Shown: positions 1 to 9,397, counted from the first letter of the stretch. The stretch is 64,000 bases of DNA from Flavobacterium davisii (GCF_019565505.1 NZ_CP067378.1:2993501-3057500); one strand, 5' to 3'. A program made the numbers and translations. The notes: generated by a model not told the origin, from the letters alone.

Positions 1-204
1 ATTGTTTTGATAATCACTTGGTTTTCAGAAATCAAGATAATATTAAAAATTAACAACTATTTAAGAACAAAAAAAGAACAAAGAGGATCTCCTAAAGATT
101 GTTGTTTTCATCACAATCAGCGGAAGAAGTTTTATAATTCTGATAATCAAACTTATTATAGAGTTGAATTAGAAAATAAAATGCAAGTACAATCTTTAGG
201 ATAG
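1..204 (+). CDS. possible 3' end of an unidentified gene
   Basis: Frame 1 is open from the first base of the window to a TAG stop, giving about 67 residues that could be the C-terminal tail of a gene starting to the left. The peptide is rich in lysine, asparagine and tyrosine with a cysteine pair. I recognise no family. Such composition also arises by chance in AT-rich DNA, so this is only a candidate. Repeat copy A1 follows it. Confidence 0.25.
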   Translation: MVLIITWFSEIKIILKINNYLRTKKEQRGSPKDCCFHHNQRKKFYNSDNQTYYRVELENKMQVQSLG

Positions 205-272
205 CCTCTTTTTTGTCTAATTCTTAAAATGAATAAATATTTTATCTTATTATTTTTTTATAATACGAATTA

Positions 273-473
273 AACCCAGATTACGCATTAGACTTGGTTG
301 TGAAACAAAATTTTTCAATAAATTCAAGTGCTCACGGAAAATTTTAGAAGAAGAAATAGTGAACTATTTTGATGATTAAAATTTGAGTACGTGCTTGAAT
401 TTGAAGAAAAATAAAGAGGAATAGATTTACTTCGTCTATTCGCTACGCTCGGGTCTAATGCGTAATCTGGGTT
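273..473. repeat. interspersed repeat family A, copy A1
   Basis: About 201 bp bounded by inverted ends: it opens with AACCCAGATTACGCATTAGA and closes with the reverse complement of the same 20 bases. An inner inverted pair (TTCAAGTGCTCACGG against GAGTACGTGCTTGAA) means the whole element could fold into one long imperfect hairpin. Nearly identical copies lie at 25086, 39071 and 45539, with diverged ones at 6563, 9198 and 11501. It carries no credible ORF and sits just upstream of the glpK promoter. Confidence 0.93.
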
Positions 474-522
474 AAATGCAACAAAAGTTATAAAATAATA
501 AAAAAACAAAATTTAATAATTA

Positions 523-556
523 TTGTTTAAAATAGGTTTTTATTTCGTTATATTTG
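523..556 (+). promoter_or_regulatory. probable glpK promoter
   Basis: TATATTTG at 549-556 fits the Bacteroidota -7 box TAnnTTTG, with TTG at 523-525 in the -33 position (spacing 23, slightly long). The glpK ATG is 22 bases further on. Repeat A1 ends 50 bases upstream. Confidence 0.6.
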
Positions 557-577
557 ATAAAACTATGCGTGCATATT

Positions 578-2066
578 ATGTCAAGTTATATTTTATCATT
601 AGATCAAGGAACTACAAGTAGCCGTTCCATTTTATTTGATTTACAAGGAAACGTTGTAGCCGTATCACAAAAAGAATTTTCTCAAATTTTTTCCTACGCC
701 GGGTTGGGTAGAGCATGATCCTATAGAAATTTGGGAATCACAACTAGCCACCATTTTTGAAGTATTAGAAAAAGCCCAAATTAAAGTCTCTCAAATTGAA
801 GCTATTGGTATTACTAATCAACGTGAAACCACAGTATTATGGGATAAAAATACAGGAAAACCTATTTATAACGCAATTGTTTGGCAAGATAGAAGAACTG
901 CTGCCTTTTGTGATGATTTGAAATCTAGAGGATTAAATAATATAATTCAGCAAAAAACAGGGCTAGTCGTTGATTCCTATTTTAGTGGAACAAAAATAAA
1001 ATGGATTTTAGATAACGTTCAAGAAGCAAGAAAAAGAGTCGAAGAAAATCAAATTTTATTTGGCACCATTGATACTTGGTTACTATGGAATCTAACTCAA
1101 GGTAAAGTTCATGCCACAGATGTAAGTAATGCAAGTCGTACCTTATTATGTAACATTCATACTTGTGAATGGGATGAAGAATTGTTAGATATTTTAAATA
1201 TTCCAGCTTCTATCTTACCACAAATTTGTAGTAGTAGTGAGATTTACGGTTATACAAATGTCTTAAATTCAGAAATTAATATTCCAATTGCAGGTATAGC
1301 AGGAGATCAACAAGCAGCTCTTTTTGGTCAAATGTGTATTCAGCCAGGAATGGTTAAAAATACATACGGGACAGGCTGTTTTATGTTAATGAATACAGGA
1401 GAAGAACTAATCCCTTCTCAAAACCATTTATTAACAACCGTTGCTTGGAAAATAAACGGTATTACACATTATGCTCTAGAAGGGAGTGTGTTTATTGCAG
1501 GCGCCGTTGTACAATGGTTACGGGATGGTTTAGGAATTATAAAATCTTCAGAAGATATAGAAAGACTAGCAAACACAGTACAAACAACAGAAGGTGTTTA
1601 TGTGGTTCCTGCATTTGCTGGTTTAGGAGCTCCCTATTGGAATCAGCATGCAAGAGGAACCATTACAGGATTAACAAGAGGTACTACATCAGGTCATATA
1701 GCTAGAGCATCTTTAGAGAGTATTGCTTATCAAACCCGTGATGTTTTATTAGCCATGCAAGCAGATAGCCATATTTATATAAAAGAATTACGTGTAGATG
1801 GAGGAGCTACTGTTAATAATTTACTCATGCAATTTCAGGCAGATTTGTTAAATACTAAAGTAATAAGACCCATTATAACAGAAACAACAGCTTTAGGAGC
1901 AGCCTATTTAGCTGGTTTAGCTGTTGGTTTTTGGCAAAGTTTAGAAGAATTACAAAAACAATGGCAAGTACAAAAAGCATTTACATCAACTATGGAACCC
2001 GAAATGCGAAATGCTTTAAATGAAGGTTGGAAAAAAGCTATTAATGCCTCATTAGCATCTATATAA
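578..2066 (+). CDS. glpK: glycerol kinase (frameshifted in this sequence)
   Basis: Phosphorylates glycerol to glycerol-3-phosphate with ATP in the cytoplasm. The protein opens with the FGGY-kinase nucleotide loop DQGTTSSR and has the late signature [13 protein letters not shown]. Corrected length is about 495 residues, normal for GlpK. The reading frame breaks at a run of six T (687-692): removing one T joins [11 protein letters not shown] and what follows to the remainder, with PTPGWVEHD restored across the junction. ATG at 578 is chosen because it begins the conserved N-terminus. The stop codon abuts the glpD start, so this is the first gene of a glpK-glpD-glpF operon. The single extra T is probably a sequence error. 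Confidence 0.95.
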
Positions 2067-3626
2067 ATGAACAGACAAAATCAAATAACTAAATTAAAGT
2101 CGATAAACGACTTTGATTTTATTATAATAGGAGGTGGAGCAACAGGTTTAGGATGTGCAGTAGACGCAGCTTCTCGTGGATATAAAACGTTATTAGTTGA
2201 AAAAAATGACTTTGCAAAAGGTACCTCAAGTAGAGCTACAAAACTAGTTCACGGAGGAGTTCGGTATTTAGCACAAGGTAATGTACGTTTAGTTCGAGAA
2301 GCCTTAATAGAAAGAGGAAGATTACTTAAAAATGCACCACATGTTTGTAAAAAAATCCCTTTCGTAATGCCAGCCTATCGTTGGTATGATAAATGGTTTT
2401 ACGGAATTGGTTTGTGGATTTATGAGTTGTTATCTGGTAAATTAAGTTTAGGAAATACTCGCTTCTTATCAAAAAAACAAACAAAAGAACTGTTACCTGA
2501 TTTAAAATCAAAAAAAATATCAGGAGGAGTTTTATATTATGATGGACAGTTTGATGACAGTCGATTAGCAATAAACCTAGCAAAAACAGCTATTGAACAA
2601 GATGCTATAATTGTTAATTATTTTGAAGTATTTGATTTTATAAAAGAAAAAGAAGATTTAAAAGGCATTAAAGTAAAAGATGTACTAACTCAAGAAGAAT
2701 ATTGTATCAGATCAAAAGTAATCATTAATGCTACAGGTGTTTTTGCCGATGATCTATTATCCTTAGCCGAAAATAATATCTCTAAAACTATAGCACCTTC
2801 ACAAGGTATACATTTAGTAATTGATTCCTGTTTTTTTAAAGGAAATCACGCACTAATGATGCCTAAAACCGATGATGGAAGAGTTTTTTTCGTTATTCCT
2901 TGGTATGATAAAATAATTTTAGGGACTACGGACACCGCTATAAATAAGGTTTTAGTCGAACCTCTAGCGTTAGAAGAAGAAATTCAGTTTGTTTTAAATC
3001 ATTTTAATAAATATTCTTCAAAAAAGATAACAGAAAACGATATCAAAAGTGTATTTGTTGGATTAAGACCTTTAGTGAAAAAAGAAGGGGTAAGTGCTAC
3101 TAAAGTAATGCCTAGAGATCATGTAGTAACAGTTCTTCCTTCAGGATTAATTCATATTATAGGAGGGAAGTGGACAACTTATAGAAGTATGGCAGAACAT
3201 ACTATAGATACCGCTATTCAAGCCGCTAAATTACCAGTTAAAAAATGCAGAACAAAACAACTAAAAATTCACGGTTGGACTAATCAAAATGATACTACTC
3301 ATTTTGCTGTTTATGGAACTGATGCACCTCAAATAAAGAAATTATTATATAAAAATACGGAATTAAGAGACTTACTTCACCCTAAATATCCTTATACAAA
3401 AGCAGAAGTAGTATGGTTTCTTAGAAATGAAATGGCTCAAACAATAGAAGATATTTTAGCAAGACGTATACGTTTACTGTTTTTAGATGCGCTTGCCTGT
3501 TTTGAATGTATAGAGATCGTAGGACAAATAATAGCTTTAGAAAGAGGAATCACATTTCAAAGCATGGAAAAAGAAATAGAAGATTTTAAAAAATTAACCA
3601 AGCAATATTTAATTAATTCAAAATGA
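2067..3626 (+). CDS. glpD: FAD-dependent glycerol-3-phosphate dehydrogenase
   Basis: Oxidises glycerol-3-phosphate to dihydroxyacetone phosphate and passes electrons to the quinone pool at the inner membrane. At residues 19-35 is the FAD-binding dinucleotide fold with GGGATG, followed by GTSSRATKLVHGGVRYL, a GlpD hallmark. The length of 519 residues is typical. ATG lies directly after the glpK TAA with no gap, and the end overlaps the glpF ATG by four bases (ATGA), so translation of the three genes is probably coupled. No glpR-type regulator is seen nearby. Confidence 0.95.
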   Translation: MNRQNQITKLKSINDFDFIIIGGGATGLGCAVDAASRGYKTLLVEKNDFAKGTSSRATKLVHGGVRYLAQGNVRLVREALIERGRLLKNAPHVCKKIPFVMPAYRWYDKWFYGIGLWIYELLSGKLSLGNTRFLSKKQTKELLPDLKSKKISGGVLYYDGQFDDSRLAINLAKTAIEQDAIIVNYFEVFDFIKEKEDLKGIKVKDVLTQEEYCIRSKVIINATGVFADDLLSLAENNISKTIAPSQGIHLVIDSCFFKGNHALMMPKTDDGRVFFVIPWYDKIILGTTDTAINKVLVEPLALEEEIQFVLNHFNKYSSKKITENDIKSVFVGLRPLVKKEGVSATKVMPRDHVVTVLPSGLIHIIGGKWTTYRSMAEHTIDTAIQAAKLPVKKCRTKQLKIHGWTNQNDTTHFAVYGTDAPQIKKLLYKNTELRDLLHPKYPYTKAEVVWFLRNEMAQTIEDILARRIRLLFLDALACFECIEIVGQIIALERGITFQSMEKEIEDFKKLTKQYLINSK

Positions 3627-4333
3627 TAAATCCCTTTTTAGCAGAATTTATAGGAACAATGATCTTATTATTATTGGGTAACGGAGTAGTTGCTAATGTT
3701 GTTTTAAATAAAACAAAAGGTAATAATGGAGGTTGGATTGTTATCACTTTTGGATGGGCAATAGCTGTTTTTGTAGGAGTATATATGACAGCATCAAGTA
3801 GTGGGGCACATTTAAATCCCATTGTATCATTCGTTTTAGCTATTTTAGGAAAATTAGCCTGGAGAGATCTTCCTTTCTATATTATATCCCAGTTTTTAGG
3901 TGCTATGGCAGGTTCAATATTGGTTTATTTAACCTACAAAAAACACTATGATCAAACAGAGGATATAGCATTAATAAAAGCTACTTTTTGTAATGAACCA
4001 GCTATTAGAAATGTTTCATATAATTTAATTTCAGAAATAATAGGGACTTTTGTTTTAATTTTGGGAATTTTATTCCTAACAGGATCAGAAAAATCGTTAG
4101 GAAGTTTGGATGCGTTACCCGTTGCTTTATTAATATTAGGGATAGGCCTTTCATTAGGAGGAGCTACAGGATATGCTATTAATCCAGCACGAGATTTAGG
4201 ACCTCGTATTGTATATGCCATTTTACCCATTAAACAAAAAGGAAGCCCTGATTGGTCTTATAGTTGGATTCCTGTTTTAGGCCCTATTTTAGGAGGTTTA
4301 TTGGCGGTTGGGATTTTTATTTTGTTAACTTAG
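3623..4333 (+). CDS. glpF: glycerol uptake facilitator (aquaglyceroporin)
   Basis: MIP-family channel that lets glycerol cross the inner membrane, completing the uptake, phosphorylation and oxidation route encoded here. It has 236 residues with about six hydrophobic spans. The two pore half-helices are recognisable: the second has the usual NPARD (residues 187-191), while the first reads HLNPI (63-67) rather than NPA. Arg190 of the selectivity filter is present. It overlaps glpD by ATGA. Placement after glpK and glpD argues for glycerol rather than water as substrate. Confidence 0.92.
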   Translation: MINPFLAEFIGTMILLLLGNGVVANVVLNKTKGNNGGWIVITFGWAIAVFVGVYMTASSSGAHLNPIVSFVLAILGKLAWRDLPFYIISQFLGAMAGSILVYLTYKKHYDQTEDIALIKATFCNEPAIRNVSYNLISEIIGTFVLILGILFLTGSEKSLGSLDALPVALLILGIGLSLGGATGYAINPARDLGPRIVYAILPIKQKGSPDWSYSWIPVLGPILGGLLAVGIFILLT

Positions 4334-4436
4334 TATTGAATTTAAATAGACTAAAAAAACCTATGAAAGAATTAAAAAAAAGTTTAAAAAATATGTTAAA
4401 AAAAAGTATATAATTATTTTTATTGAAAAATAATTA

Positions 4437-4444
4437 TAACTTTG
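4437..4444 (+). promoter_or_regulatory. -7 box for the sigma-factor gene
   Basis: TAACTTTG matches TAnnTTTG about 90 bases upstream of the sigma-factor ATG. No convincing -33 element at normal spacing was found, so this is suggestive only. Confidence 0.4.
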
Positions 4445-4531
4445 TGTTATAACACTTAAACAAAAGCCTATAGAGCAATAATACTTTTAATTACAGTTTT
4501 TTATCCCAATAACTTTTAAAAAGTATTGTTT

Positions 4532-5122
4532 ATGACTACTACTTCAATTCCAGATGCACTCTTAGTAAGGAGCTATATAGAAGGTAATGAAAATGCTTTA
4601 GCTCAGTTGATTGATCGTCATCAAACCAAAATCTATAGTTTCATCTATTCAAAAGTACAGGATAGTGAAATCGCAAATGATATTTTTCAAGATGTCTTTA
4701 TCAAAGTAATTAAAACATTAAAAGGGGGAGGAAAACACTATAACGAAGAAGGTAAATTTTTACCTTGGGTTATGAGGATCTCCCATAATTTAATTATAGA
4801 TACTTTTAGAAAGGAAAAGAAAATGCCTAAATATAGAGATACAGAGGAATTTTCAGTTTTTTCTTTAATTACAGACGGTTCACCTAATATAGAAATGAAG
4901 ATGATTGCAGAGCAAGTAGAAAATGATCTGATTCGTCTTATAGAAGAATTACCTGATGATCAACGTCAGGTGTTAGAGATGCGCATATACGATGACTTAA
5001 GTTTTAAAGAAATTGCAGAAATTACAGGCGTTAGTATTAATACTGCTTTAGGGCGTATGCGCTATGCTTTGCTTAATATGAGAAGAAGTATAGAAAAAAA
5101 TAATATCATTTTAGCAAGTTGA
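4532..5122 (+). CDS. sigma-70 family RNA polymerase sigma factor (ECF-like)
   Basis: A 196-residue sigma factor with region 2 (roughly residues 20-95, including DIFQDVFIKVIKTL and FLPWVMRISHNLIIDTFRK) and region 4 (roughly 135-190, with LPDDQRQVLEMR and the helix-turn-helix segment FKEIAEITGVSINTALGRMR). It would direct RNA polymerase to a subset of promoters. The ATG at 4532 is preferred over an in-frame TTG two codons upstream. No anti-sigma gene is adjacent, which is common for this flavobacterial type. The target regulon cannot be told from sequence. A 47-residue ORF follows in the same direction and may be cotranscribed. Confidence 0.92.
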   Translation: MTTTSIPDALLVRSYIEGNENALAQLIDRHQTKIYSFIYSKVQDSEIANDIFQDVFIKVIKTLKGGGKHYNEEGKFLPWVMRISHNLIIDTFRKEKKMPKYRDTEEFSVFSLITDGSPNIEMKMIAEQVENDLIRLIEELPDDQRQVLEMRIYDDLSFKEIAEITGVSINTALGRMRYALLNMRRSIEKNNIILAS

Positions 5123-5177
5123 GATAATAAAGGGATAAAGTTTACGTTATATATTTAAGTAAATATAAAAAGAAATT

Positions 5178-5321
5178 ATGGCAAAACTTTACATGAAAAA
5201 TACATCTCAATTTCCTAAAATAATGCCAAAAAGAGAAACAATAAAATTTATTTTAAATTACTCAAAAGATTTAAAAATAATAAAAGTAGATGGTAAAAAA
5301 TTTGAGTTAGTTACCAGCTAA
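5178..5321 (+). CDS. small protein of unknown function (47 aa)
   Basis: The ORF starts MAKLYMKNTSQF, ends KKFELVTS and is basic. It reads cleanly from ATG to TAA, lies 55 bases after the sigma-factor gene and is followed by a strong terminator hairpin, so it is a plausible real gene rather than noise. From memory, similar short proteins accompany this sigma gene in other flavobacteria, but I could not check this. The function is unknown. Confidence 0.65.
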   Translation: MAKLYMKNTSQFPKIMPKRETIKFILNYSKDLKIIKVDGKKFELVTS

Positions 5322-5342
5322 TGCTTGATTATGTAATGTTTA

Positions 5343-5370
5343 AAGCATCCTATTTAAGGATGCTTTTTTT
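5343..5370. terminator. terminator hairpin between the 47-aa ORF and nth
   Basis: AAGCATCCT and AGGATGCTT form a 9-bp stem with a five-base loop, followed by seven T on the plus strand. It lies between convergent genes and overlaps the last codons of nth. It is one of the two convergent gaps here without a family A or B repeat. Confidence 0.85.
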
Positions 5371-6012
5371 GTTATATTCTTTTATAACACTACTTCGTCC
5401 AATTGTTTTTGTAATAATATCATTTTCAAGTCTCCAGCCCCTTGCAGGAGAATATTCTCTTCCGTACCATATAATCTGTAGATGAAGATCATTCCATGTT
5501 TCTCTAGGGAAAAGTCTTTTAGCATCTTTTTCAGTTTGTTGTACAGAAGAACCATCTGATAGATTCCAACGATACATTAGTCGATGAATATGAGTGTCAA
5601 CAGGAAAGGCTGGAACTCCAAATGCTTGACTCATAACAACACTAGCCGTTTTATGTCCTACAGCAGGTAAAGCTTCTAAAGCATCAAAAGAAGCAGGAAC
5701 TACTCCTTCGTGTTTTTCGATTAAAATATGCGATAATCCATAAATTCCTTTTGATTTCATAGGAGATAAACCACAAGGCCTAATAATTTCCTGAATTTCT
5801 TCAATACTTAATTTAATCATATCATAAGGATTATCCGCCTTAGCAAAAAGAAGAGGCGTAATCTGATTAACCCTTACATCTGTGCATTGAGCCGAAAGCA
5901 AAACCGCTATTAAGAGTGTATAAGGATCTTTGTGATCTAAAGGAATAGGTATAGTAGGATAGAGCTCGTTAAGAGTGTTAATTACAAAATTAACTTTTTC
6001 TGCTTTGTTCAT
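5350..6012 (-). CDS. nth: endonuclease III-like DNA glycosylase/AP lyase, no Fe-S ligands
   Basis: Base-excision repair enzyme removing oxidised pyrimidines. The helix-hairpin-helix reads LPAVGHKTASVV with the catalytic lysine, and VDTHIHRL supplies the catalytic aspartate. It has 220 residues. The four cysteines that hold the [4Fe-4S] cluster at the end of E. coli Nth are absent: after GREYSPARGW the tail has no cysteine, and only two cysteines occur in the whole protein, both far upstream. The catalytic residues are intact, so activity is likely retained. It is divergent from bcp, with only 33 bases between start codons. Confidence 0.93.
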   Translation of the reverse strand: MNKAEKVNFVINTLNELYPTIPIPLDHKDPYTLLIAVLLSAQCTDVRVNQITPLLFAKADNPYDMIKLSIEEIQEIIRPCGLSPMKSKGIYGLSHILIEKHEGVVPASFDALEALPAVGHKTASVVMSQAFGVPAFPVDTHIHRLMYRWNLSDGSSVQQTEKDAKRLFPRETWNDLHLQIIWYGREYSPARGWRLENDIITKTIGRSSVIKEYNKKSILK

Positions 6013-6045
6013 TATTATTTATTTTTACCAAAAATAAGTAAAACA

Positions 6046-6503
6046 ATGACAAATTTAAAAATTGGAGATAAAGCTCCCGATTTTTCAGTTTTAGATGAAA
6101 ATGGGAATAAACAAGAATTAAAAAATTACAGAGGAAAGAAAGTCGTATTGTTTTTTTACCCAAAAGCCAATACTCCGGGATGTACAGCTGAAGCATGTGA
6201 TTTAAGTAATAATTTTGAAAAATTTACAGCCCTTAATTATGTGTTACTAGGAGTAAGTGCAGATAATGCGAAGATACAAAAAAGATTTTCAGATAAATTT
6301 AGTTTTCCTTTTCCTCTATTAGCAGATGAAGACAAAGAAATAATTCAAGCATACGGAGTATGGGGACCTAAAAATTTATGGGAAAAGAATTTGACGGTAT
6401 TCACCGCACAACATTTGTAATAGATGAAAAAGGAATTATAGAAGACGTTATTCTAAAAGTAAAAACGAAAGAACATACATTGCAAATATTAAAAACACCT
6501 TAA
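6046..6503 (+). CDS. bcp: thioredoxin-dependent thiol peroxidase, Bcp/PrxQ type (frameshifted)
   Basis: Peroxiredoxin that reduces hydrogen peroxide and organic peroxides using thioredoxin. NTPGCTAEACDL holds the peroxidatic and resolving cysteines five residues apart, as in Bcp. The frame breaks in a run of five A at 6370-6374. Adding one A gives the conserved GPKKFMGKEFDGI and an end at 6503, for about 152 residues, the normal size. Uncorrected, the ORF stops at 6420 with an unrelated tail. It is transcribed divergently from nth; the two form a plausible oxidative-damage pair, though that is inference. Confidence 0.92.
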
Positions 6504-6562
6504 TCGTTTAAAAGAATCAATAAGATAAAAAAATATTGGAAATTTAATATTATTGTAAAATT

Positions 6563-6754
6563 AACCCAGCTTCCACATTAGACTTCGTTGTGAAATAAAA
6601 AAACAAATTCAAGTGTTCACGAAAAATTTTAGAAGAAAAAATAAAGAACTATTATGACAATTAAAATTTTGAGTACGTACTTACATTTGAAGAGTAATAA
6701 GGAGAATAGGCTTTGCAAATTTAATTTGTTCGAGTTTAATGCGGATTTTGGGTT
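6563..6754. repeat. repeat family A, diverged copy A2
   Basis: It aligns end to end with A1: AACCCAGCTTCCACATTAGACTTCG at the left, recognisable core (AAGTGTTCACG, TTTTAGAAGAA, GAGTACGTACTT), and TTTAATGCGGATTTTGGGTTT at the right. Many substitutions and small gaps mark it as older than A1, A5, A6 and A7. It lies between the convergent genes bcp and acpH. Confidence 0.85.
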
Positions 6755-6887
6755 TATAAAAATATTAAGGGATTAAAAAGTCAGAATAGCCTAGCGTGAA
6801 AAAATAATCTCTTTTATCACAAAAAACAATTCAAAATTTTTTGATTGAAACGAAAATAAGGATTTTTGTTTCATGTTTTAGTTTATA

Positions 6888-6909
6888 TGTACCCTATCGC
6901 AGGGGTACA
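6888..6909. other. short hairpin
   Basis: TGTACCC and GGGGTACA are inverted around a short loop, downstream of acpH in its direction. There is no T-run on either side. It is possibly an acpH 3' structure; nothing else is recognisable between repeat A2 and acpH. Confidence 0.4.
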
Positions 6910-6985
6910 AATAAGCAAGATGAAATAGAGAGTAGAAAATCATTTTGCAACCAATTGAAAATCCGTTAAAAAAGCACAAAAATAG

Positions 6986-7603
6986 CTAGATAAGCTTATT
7001 ATTAAATTCTATAGTATTCTCAAGAGCCATTAACTTTATTTCCGATTCCTTTATCAGAATATCAAAAAAAATAGTAAATTCCTCTTCAAAGAGTAAATAA
7101 AATTCTTTTAATTCCCGAATTGCGCCGCCCATATTAGCTCTGTATTGCGTTCTATGATCCATTTGAAAAAGAATTTTCTCAATTCCAGAAAGTGAGCCAT
7201 AGCTCACAAGCCAGTTATGAGCTATCATATAGGGAAGCATGTTTTGAGTTTTAAGAGTAAGTAAATTATAATTATTTTTTAGTGATTGATAAAAATCATC
7301 AGCATATTCTTCCAAAGGTGTAGAGTGGTAAGTTAACCAGTTTTTGGCTAAAAAATGATCATAAAGAATATCCATAATAACACCTGCATAATGCCCGTAA
7401 TTTTTATGAAGTCGATGTTTACTTTTTCTATAAATAAGATGACTATCCGTAAAAGAATCTATAAATCGATGTAAAAGTATTCCTTTTTGAATTTCAATAT
7501 CAAATTTATTATATTCTTTTCCACGTATGCCATCAGCCATAAAATTGCCTATTTTTAGTAATTCATTATTACCAGATAAATAAATGTGAGCTAGAAAATT
7601 CAA
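6986..7603 (-). CDS. acpH: acyl carrier protein phosphodiesterase
   Basis: A 205-residue protein of the AcpH family, which removes the phosphopantetheine arm from acyl carrier protein. Family features are the start NFLAHIYLS, the segment IGNFMADGIRG, and GILLHRFIDSFTD with its histidine and aspartate metal ligands. The conserved N-terminus begins at a TTG codon (7601-7603); the codon before it is a TAA stop, so TTG must be the initiator unless a base is wrong. It is divergent from glmM across about 90 bases and convergent with bcp across repeat A2. Confidence 0.88.
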   Translation of the reverse strand: MNFLAHIYLSGNNELLKIGNFMADGIRGKEYNKFDIEIQKGILLHRFIDSFTDSHLIYRKSKHRLHKNYGHYAGVIMDILYDHFLAKNWLTYHSTPLEEYADDFYQSLKNNYNLLTLKTQNMLPYMIAHNWLVSYGSLSGIEKILFQMDHRTQYRANMGGAIRELKEFYLLFEEEFTIFFDILIKESEIKLMALENTIEFNNKLI

Positions 7604-7659
7604 TTATATATTGTTTTATAGGTGTTATAAATATAGTTTTTTTACTTGAATCTTTAAAG

Positions 7660-7667
7660 TATATTTG
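7660..7667 (+). promoter_or_regulatory. -7 box of glmM
   Basis: TATATTTG fits the TAnnTTTG box 25 bases before the glmM ATG, in the short space between the divergent acpH and glmM. A matching -33 TTG at correct spacing is not clear. Confidence 0.5.
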
Positions 7668-7692
7668 TTATCCAATTATAAACATAACAAAA

Positions 7693-9081
7693 ATGACTTT
7701 AATAAAATCAATATCAGGAATTAGAGGGACGATAGGAGGAAATGTAGGAGATAATTTGACCCCAGTAGATGCGGTAAAATTCGCTTCAGCTTACGGAACT
7801 TTTTTAAAACAAAATGCAACAAAAGATAAATTAAAAGTTTGTATTGGTCGTGATGCGCGTATTTCAGGACCAATGATTCATAACCTAGTGGTTAATACAT
7901 TAATAGGCTTAGGAATAGATGTTATAGATTTAGGGTTGTCTACAACCCCTACAGTTGAGGTGGCAGTACCTTTAGAGCAAGCCGATGGAGGTATTATTTT
8001 AACCGCTTCTCATAACCCTAAACAATGGAATGCTCTAAAGTTATTAAATGATAAAGGCGAGTTTTTAAGTGGTGCTGATGGAGCTAAAATATTAGAAATT
8101 GCAGAACAAGAAGCATTTGATTTTGTAGAAGTTGATTCATTAGGAAAAGTTATTGAAAATGATGCCTATATGGATATTCATATTGATGAGGTGTTGAATT
8201 TACCTTTAGTAGATGCTCAAGCTGTTGCTCAAAAAAAGTTTAAAGTAGTTGTTGATGGCGTTAATTCATCAGGAGGGATTATTATTCCTAAGTTGTTAGA
8301 GCAAATGGGGGTAGAAGTAGTTAAGTTATATTGTGAACCTAATGGGCATTTTCCTCATAATCCTGAACCCTTAAAAGAACATTTAGGCGATATTTGTAAA
8401 TTAGTAGTAGAAGAAAAGGCTGATTTTGGAATTGTAGTAGATCCAGACGTAGATCGTTTGGCCTTTATTTCAAATGATGGTGAAATGTTTGGTGAAGAAT
8501 ATACATTAGTTGCTGTAGCAGATTATGTGTTAAGTAAAACACCGGGAAATACTGTATCCAATATGTCTTCATCCCGTGCGTTAAGAGATATTACCGAAAA
8601 ACACAAAGGTACCTATCAAGCAAGTGCTGTAGGAGAAGTTAATGTAGTGGAATTAATGAAAGCCACACAAGCAATTATTGGAGGAGAAGGTAATGGGGGG
8701 ATTATATATCCTGAAATTCATTACGGACGTGACGCATTAGTAGGAGTAGCCCTATTTTTAACTCATTTAGCAAATCAAAACGTAACAGTCGCAAAAATGA
8801 GAGCCGATTTTCCTCAGTATTTCATGAGTAAAAACAAAATAGAATTAACACCTCAAATAGATGTTGATGGCATAATGAATAAAATAGCAGAAAAATATGC
8901 TAATGAAAACATTTCAACAATTGATGGCGTAAAAATTGATTTTCCAACGGAATGGGTACATTTAAGAAAATCAAATACAGAACCCATTATTCGTATTTAT
9001 ACAGAAGCACCTTCTCAAAAAGAAGCAGATGTTTTAGCAGAACGTTTTGTTAACGAATTAAAATACTTAGCAGGTATTTAA
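7693..9081 (+). CDS. glmM: phosphoglucosamine mutase
   Basis: Alpha-D-phosphohexomutase of 462 residues, probably converting glucosamine-6-phosphate to glucosamine-1-phosphate for peptidoglycan and LPS. The motifs in order are the phosphoserine loop TASHNPKQWN (about residue 100), the magnesium loop DPDVDR, the sugar-binding loop GGEGNGG, and the phosphate-binding end RKSNTEPIIRIY. All four domains are present and the length is normal. Bacteroidota members of this clade are also labelled phosphomannomutase, and motifs alone do not fully settle the substrate. It appears monocistronic, with repeat A3 downstream. Confidence 0.9.
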   Translation: MTLIKSISGIRGTIGGNVGDNLTPVDAVKFASAYGTFLKQNATKDKLKVCIGRDARISGPMIHNLVVNTLIGLGIDVIDLGLSTTPTVEVAVPLEQADGGIILTASHNPKQWNALKLLNDKGEFLSGADGAKILEIAEQEAFDFVEVDSLGKVIENDAYMDIHIDEVLNLPLVDAQAVAQKKFKVVVDGVNSSGGIIIPKLLEQMGVEVVKLYCEPNGHFPHNPEPLKEHLGDICKLVVEEKADFGIVVDPDVDRLAFISNDGEMFGEEYTLVAVADYVLSKTPGNTVSNMSSSRALRDITEKHKGTYQASAVGEVNVVELMKATQAIIGGEGNGGIIYPEIHYGRDALVGVALFLTHLANQNVTVAKMRADFPQYFMSKNKIELTPQIDVDGIMNKIAEKYANENISTIDGVKIDFPTEWVHLRKSNTEPIIRIYTEAPSQKEADVLAERFVNELKYLAGI

Positions 9082-9197
9082 TCTCCTTTATACATTGTTA
9101 GTATTTCTAGATTAGTATTCAATTGTTAAAAGAAATAATCAATATACTCAAAGTAGTATCAAAAAATATCTTAGAAATAATTGAATACTTTTCTTTT

Positions 9198-9397
9198 AAA
9201 CCAGATTTCCGTATTAAACTTTATTTTGAAATAAAAATTTTTGATAATCAAGTGTTTATAAGGAATTTTATAAAAAGAAATAGAGAGCTTTTGGATGGTT
9301 AAAATTGGAGTATGTGCTTGAACTTTAAAAAAAAGTAAAGTAGAATAGATAGCTGTATTCAATTCGCTTTGTTTGAGCCTAATGTGGGATTTAGGTT
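9198..9397. repeat. repeat family A, diverged copy A3
   Basis: A full-length but decayed copy: AAACCAGATTTCCGTATTAAACT at the left, core CAAGTGTTTATAAGG and GAGTATGTGCTTGAA, and CCTAATGTGGGATTTAGGTT at the right. It lies between the co-directional genes glmM and the amino-acid permease. The rest of this 625-base gap is AT-rich with no recognisable gene apart from the downstream promoter. Confidence 0.8.

Noticed and set aside
324..509. Minus-strand ORF crossing repeat A1
   Set aside because: It is a reading of repeat A1 and flanking AT-rich DNA. The frame is not kept in the other A copies.
9171..9362. Minus-strand ORF in repeat A3
   Set aside because: Same reason: it lies inside a decayed repeat copy, with composition typical of chance AT-rich ORFs.
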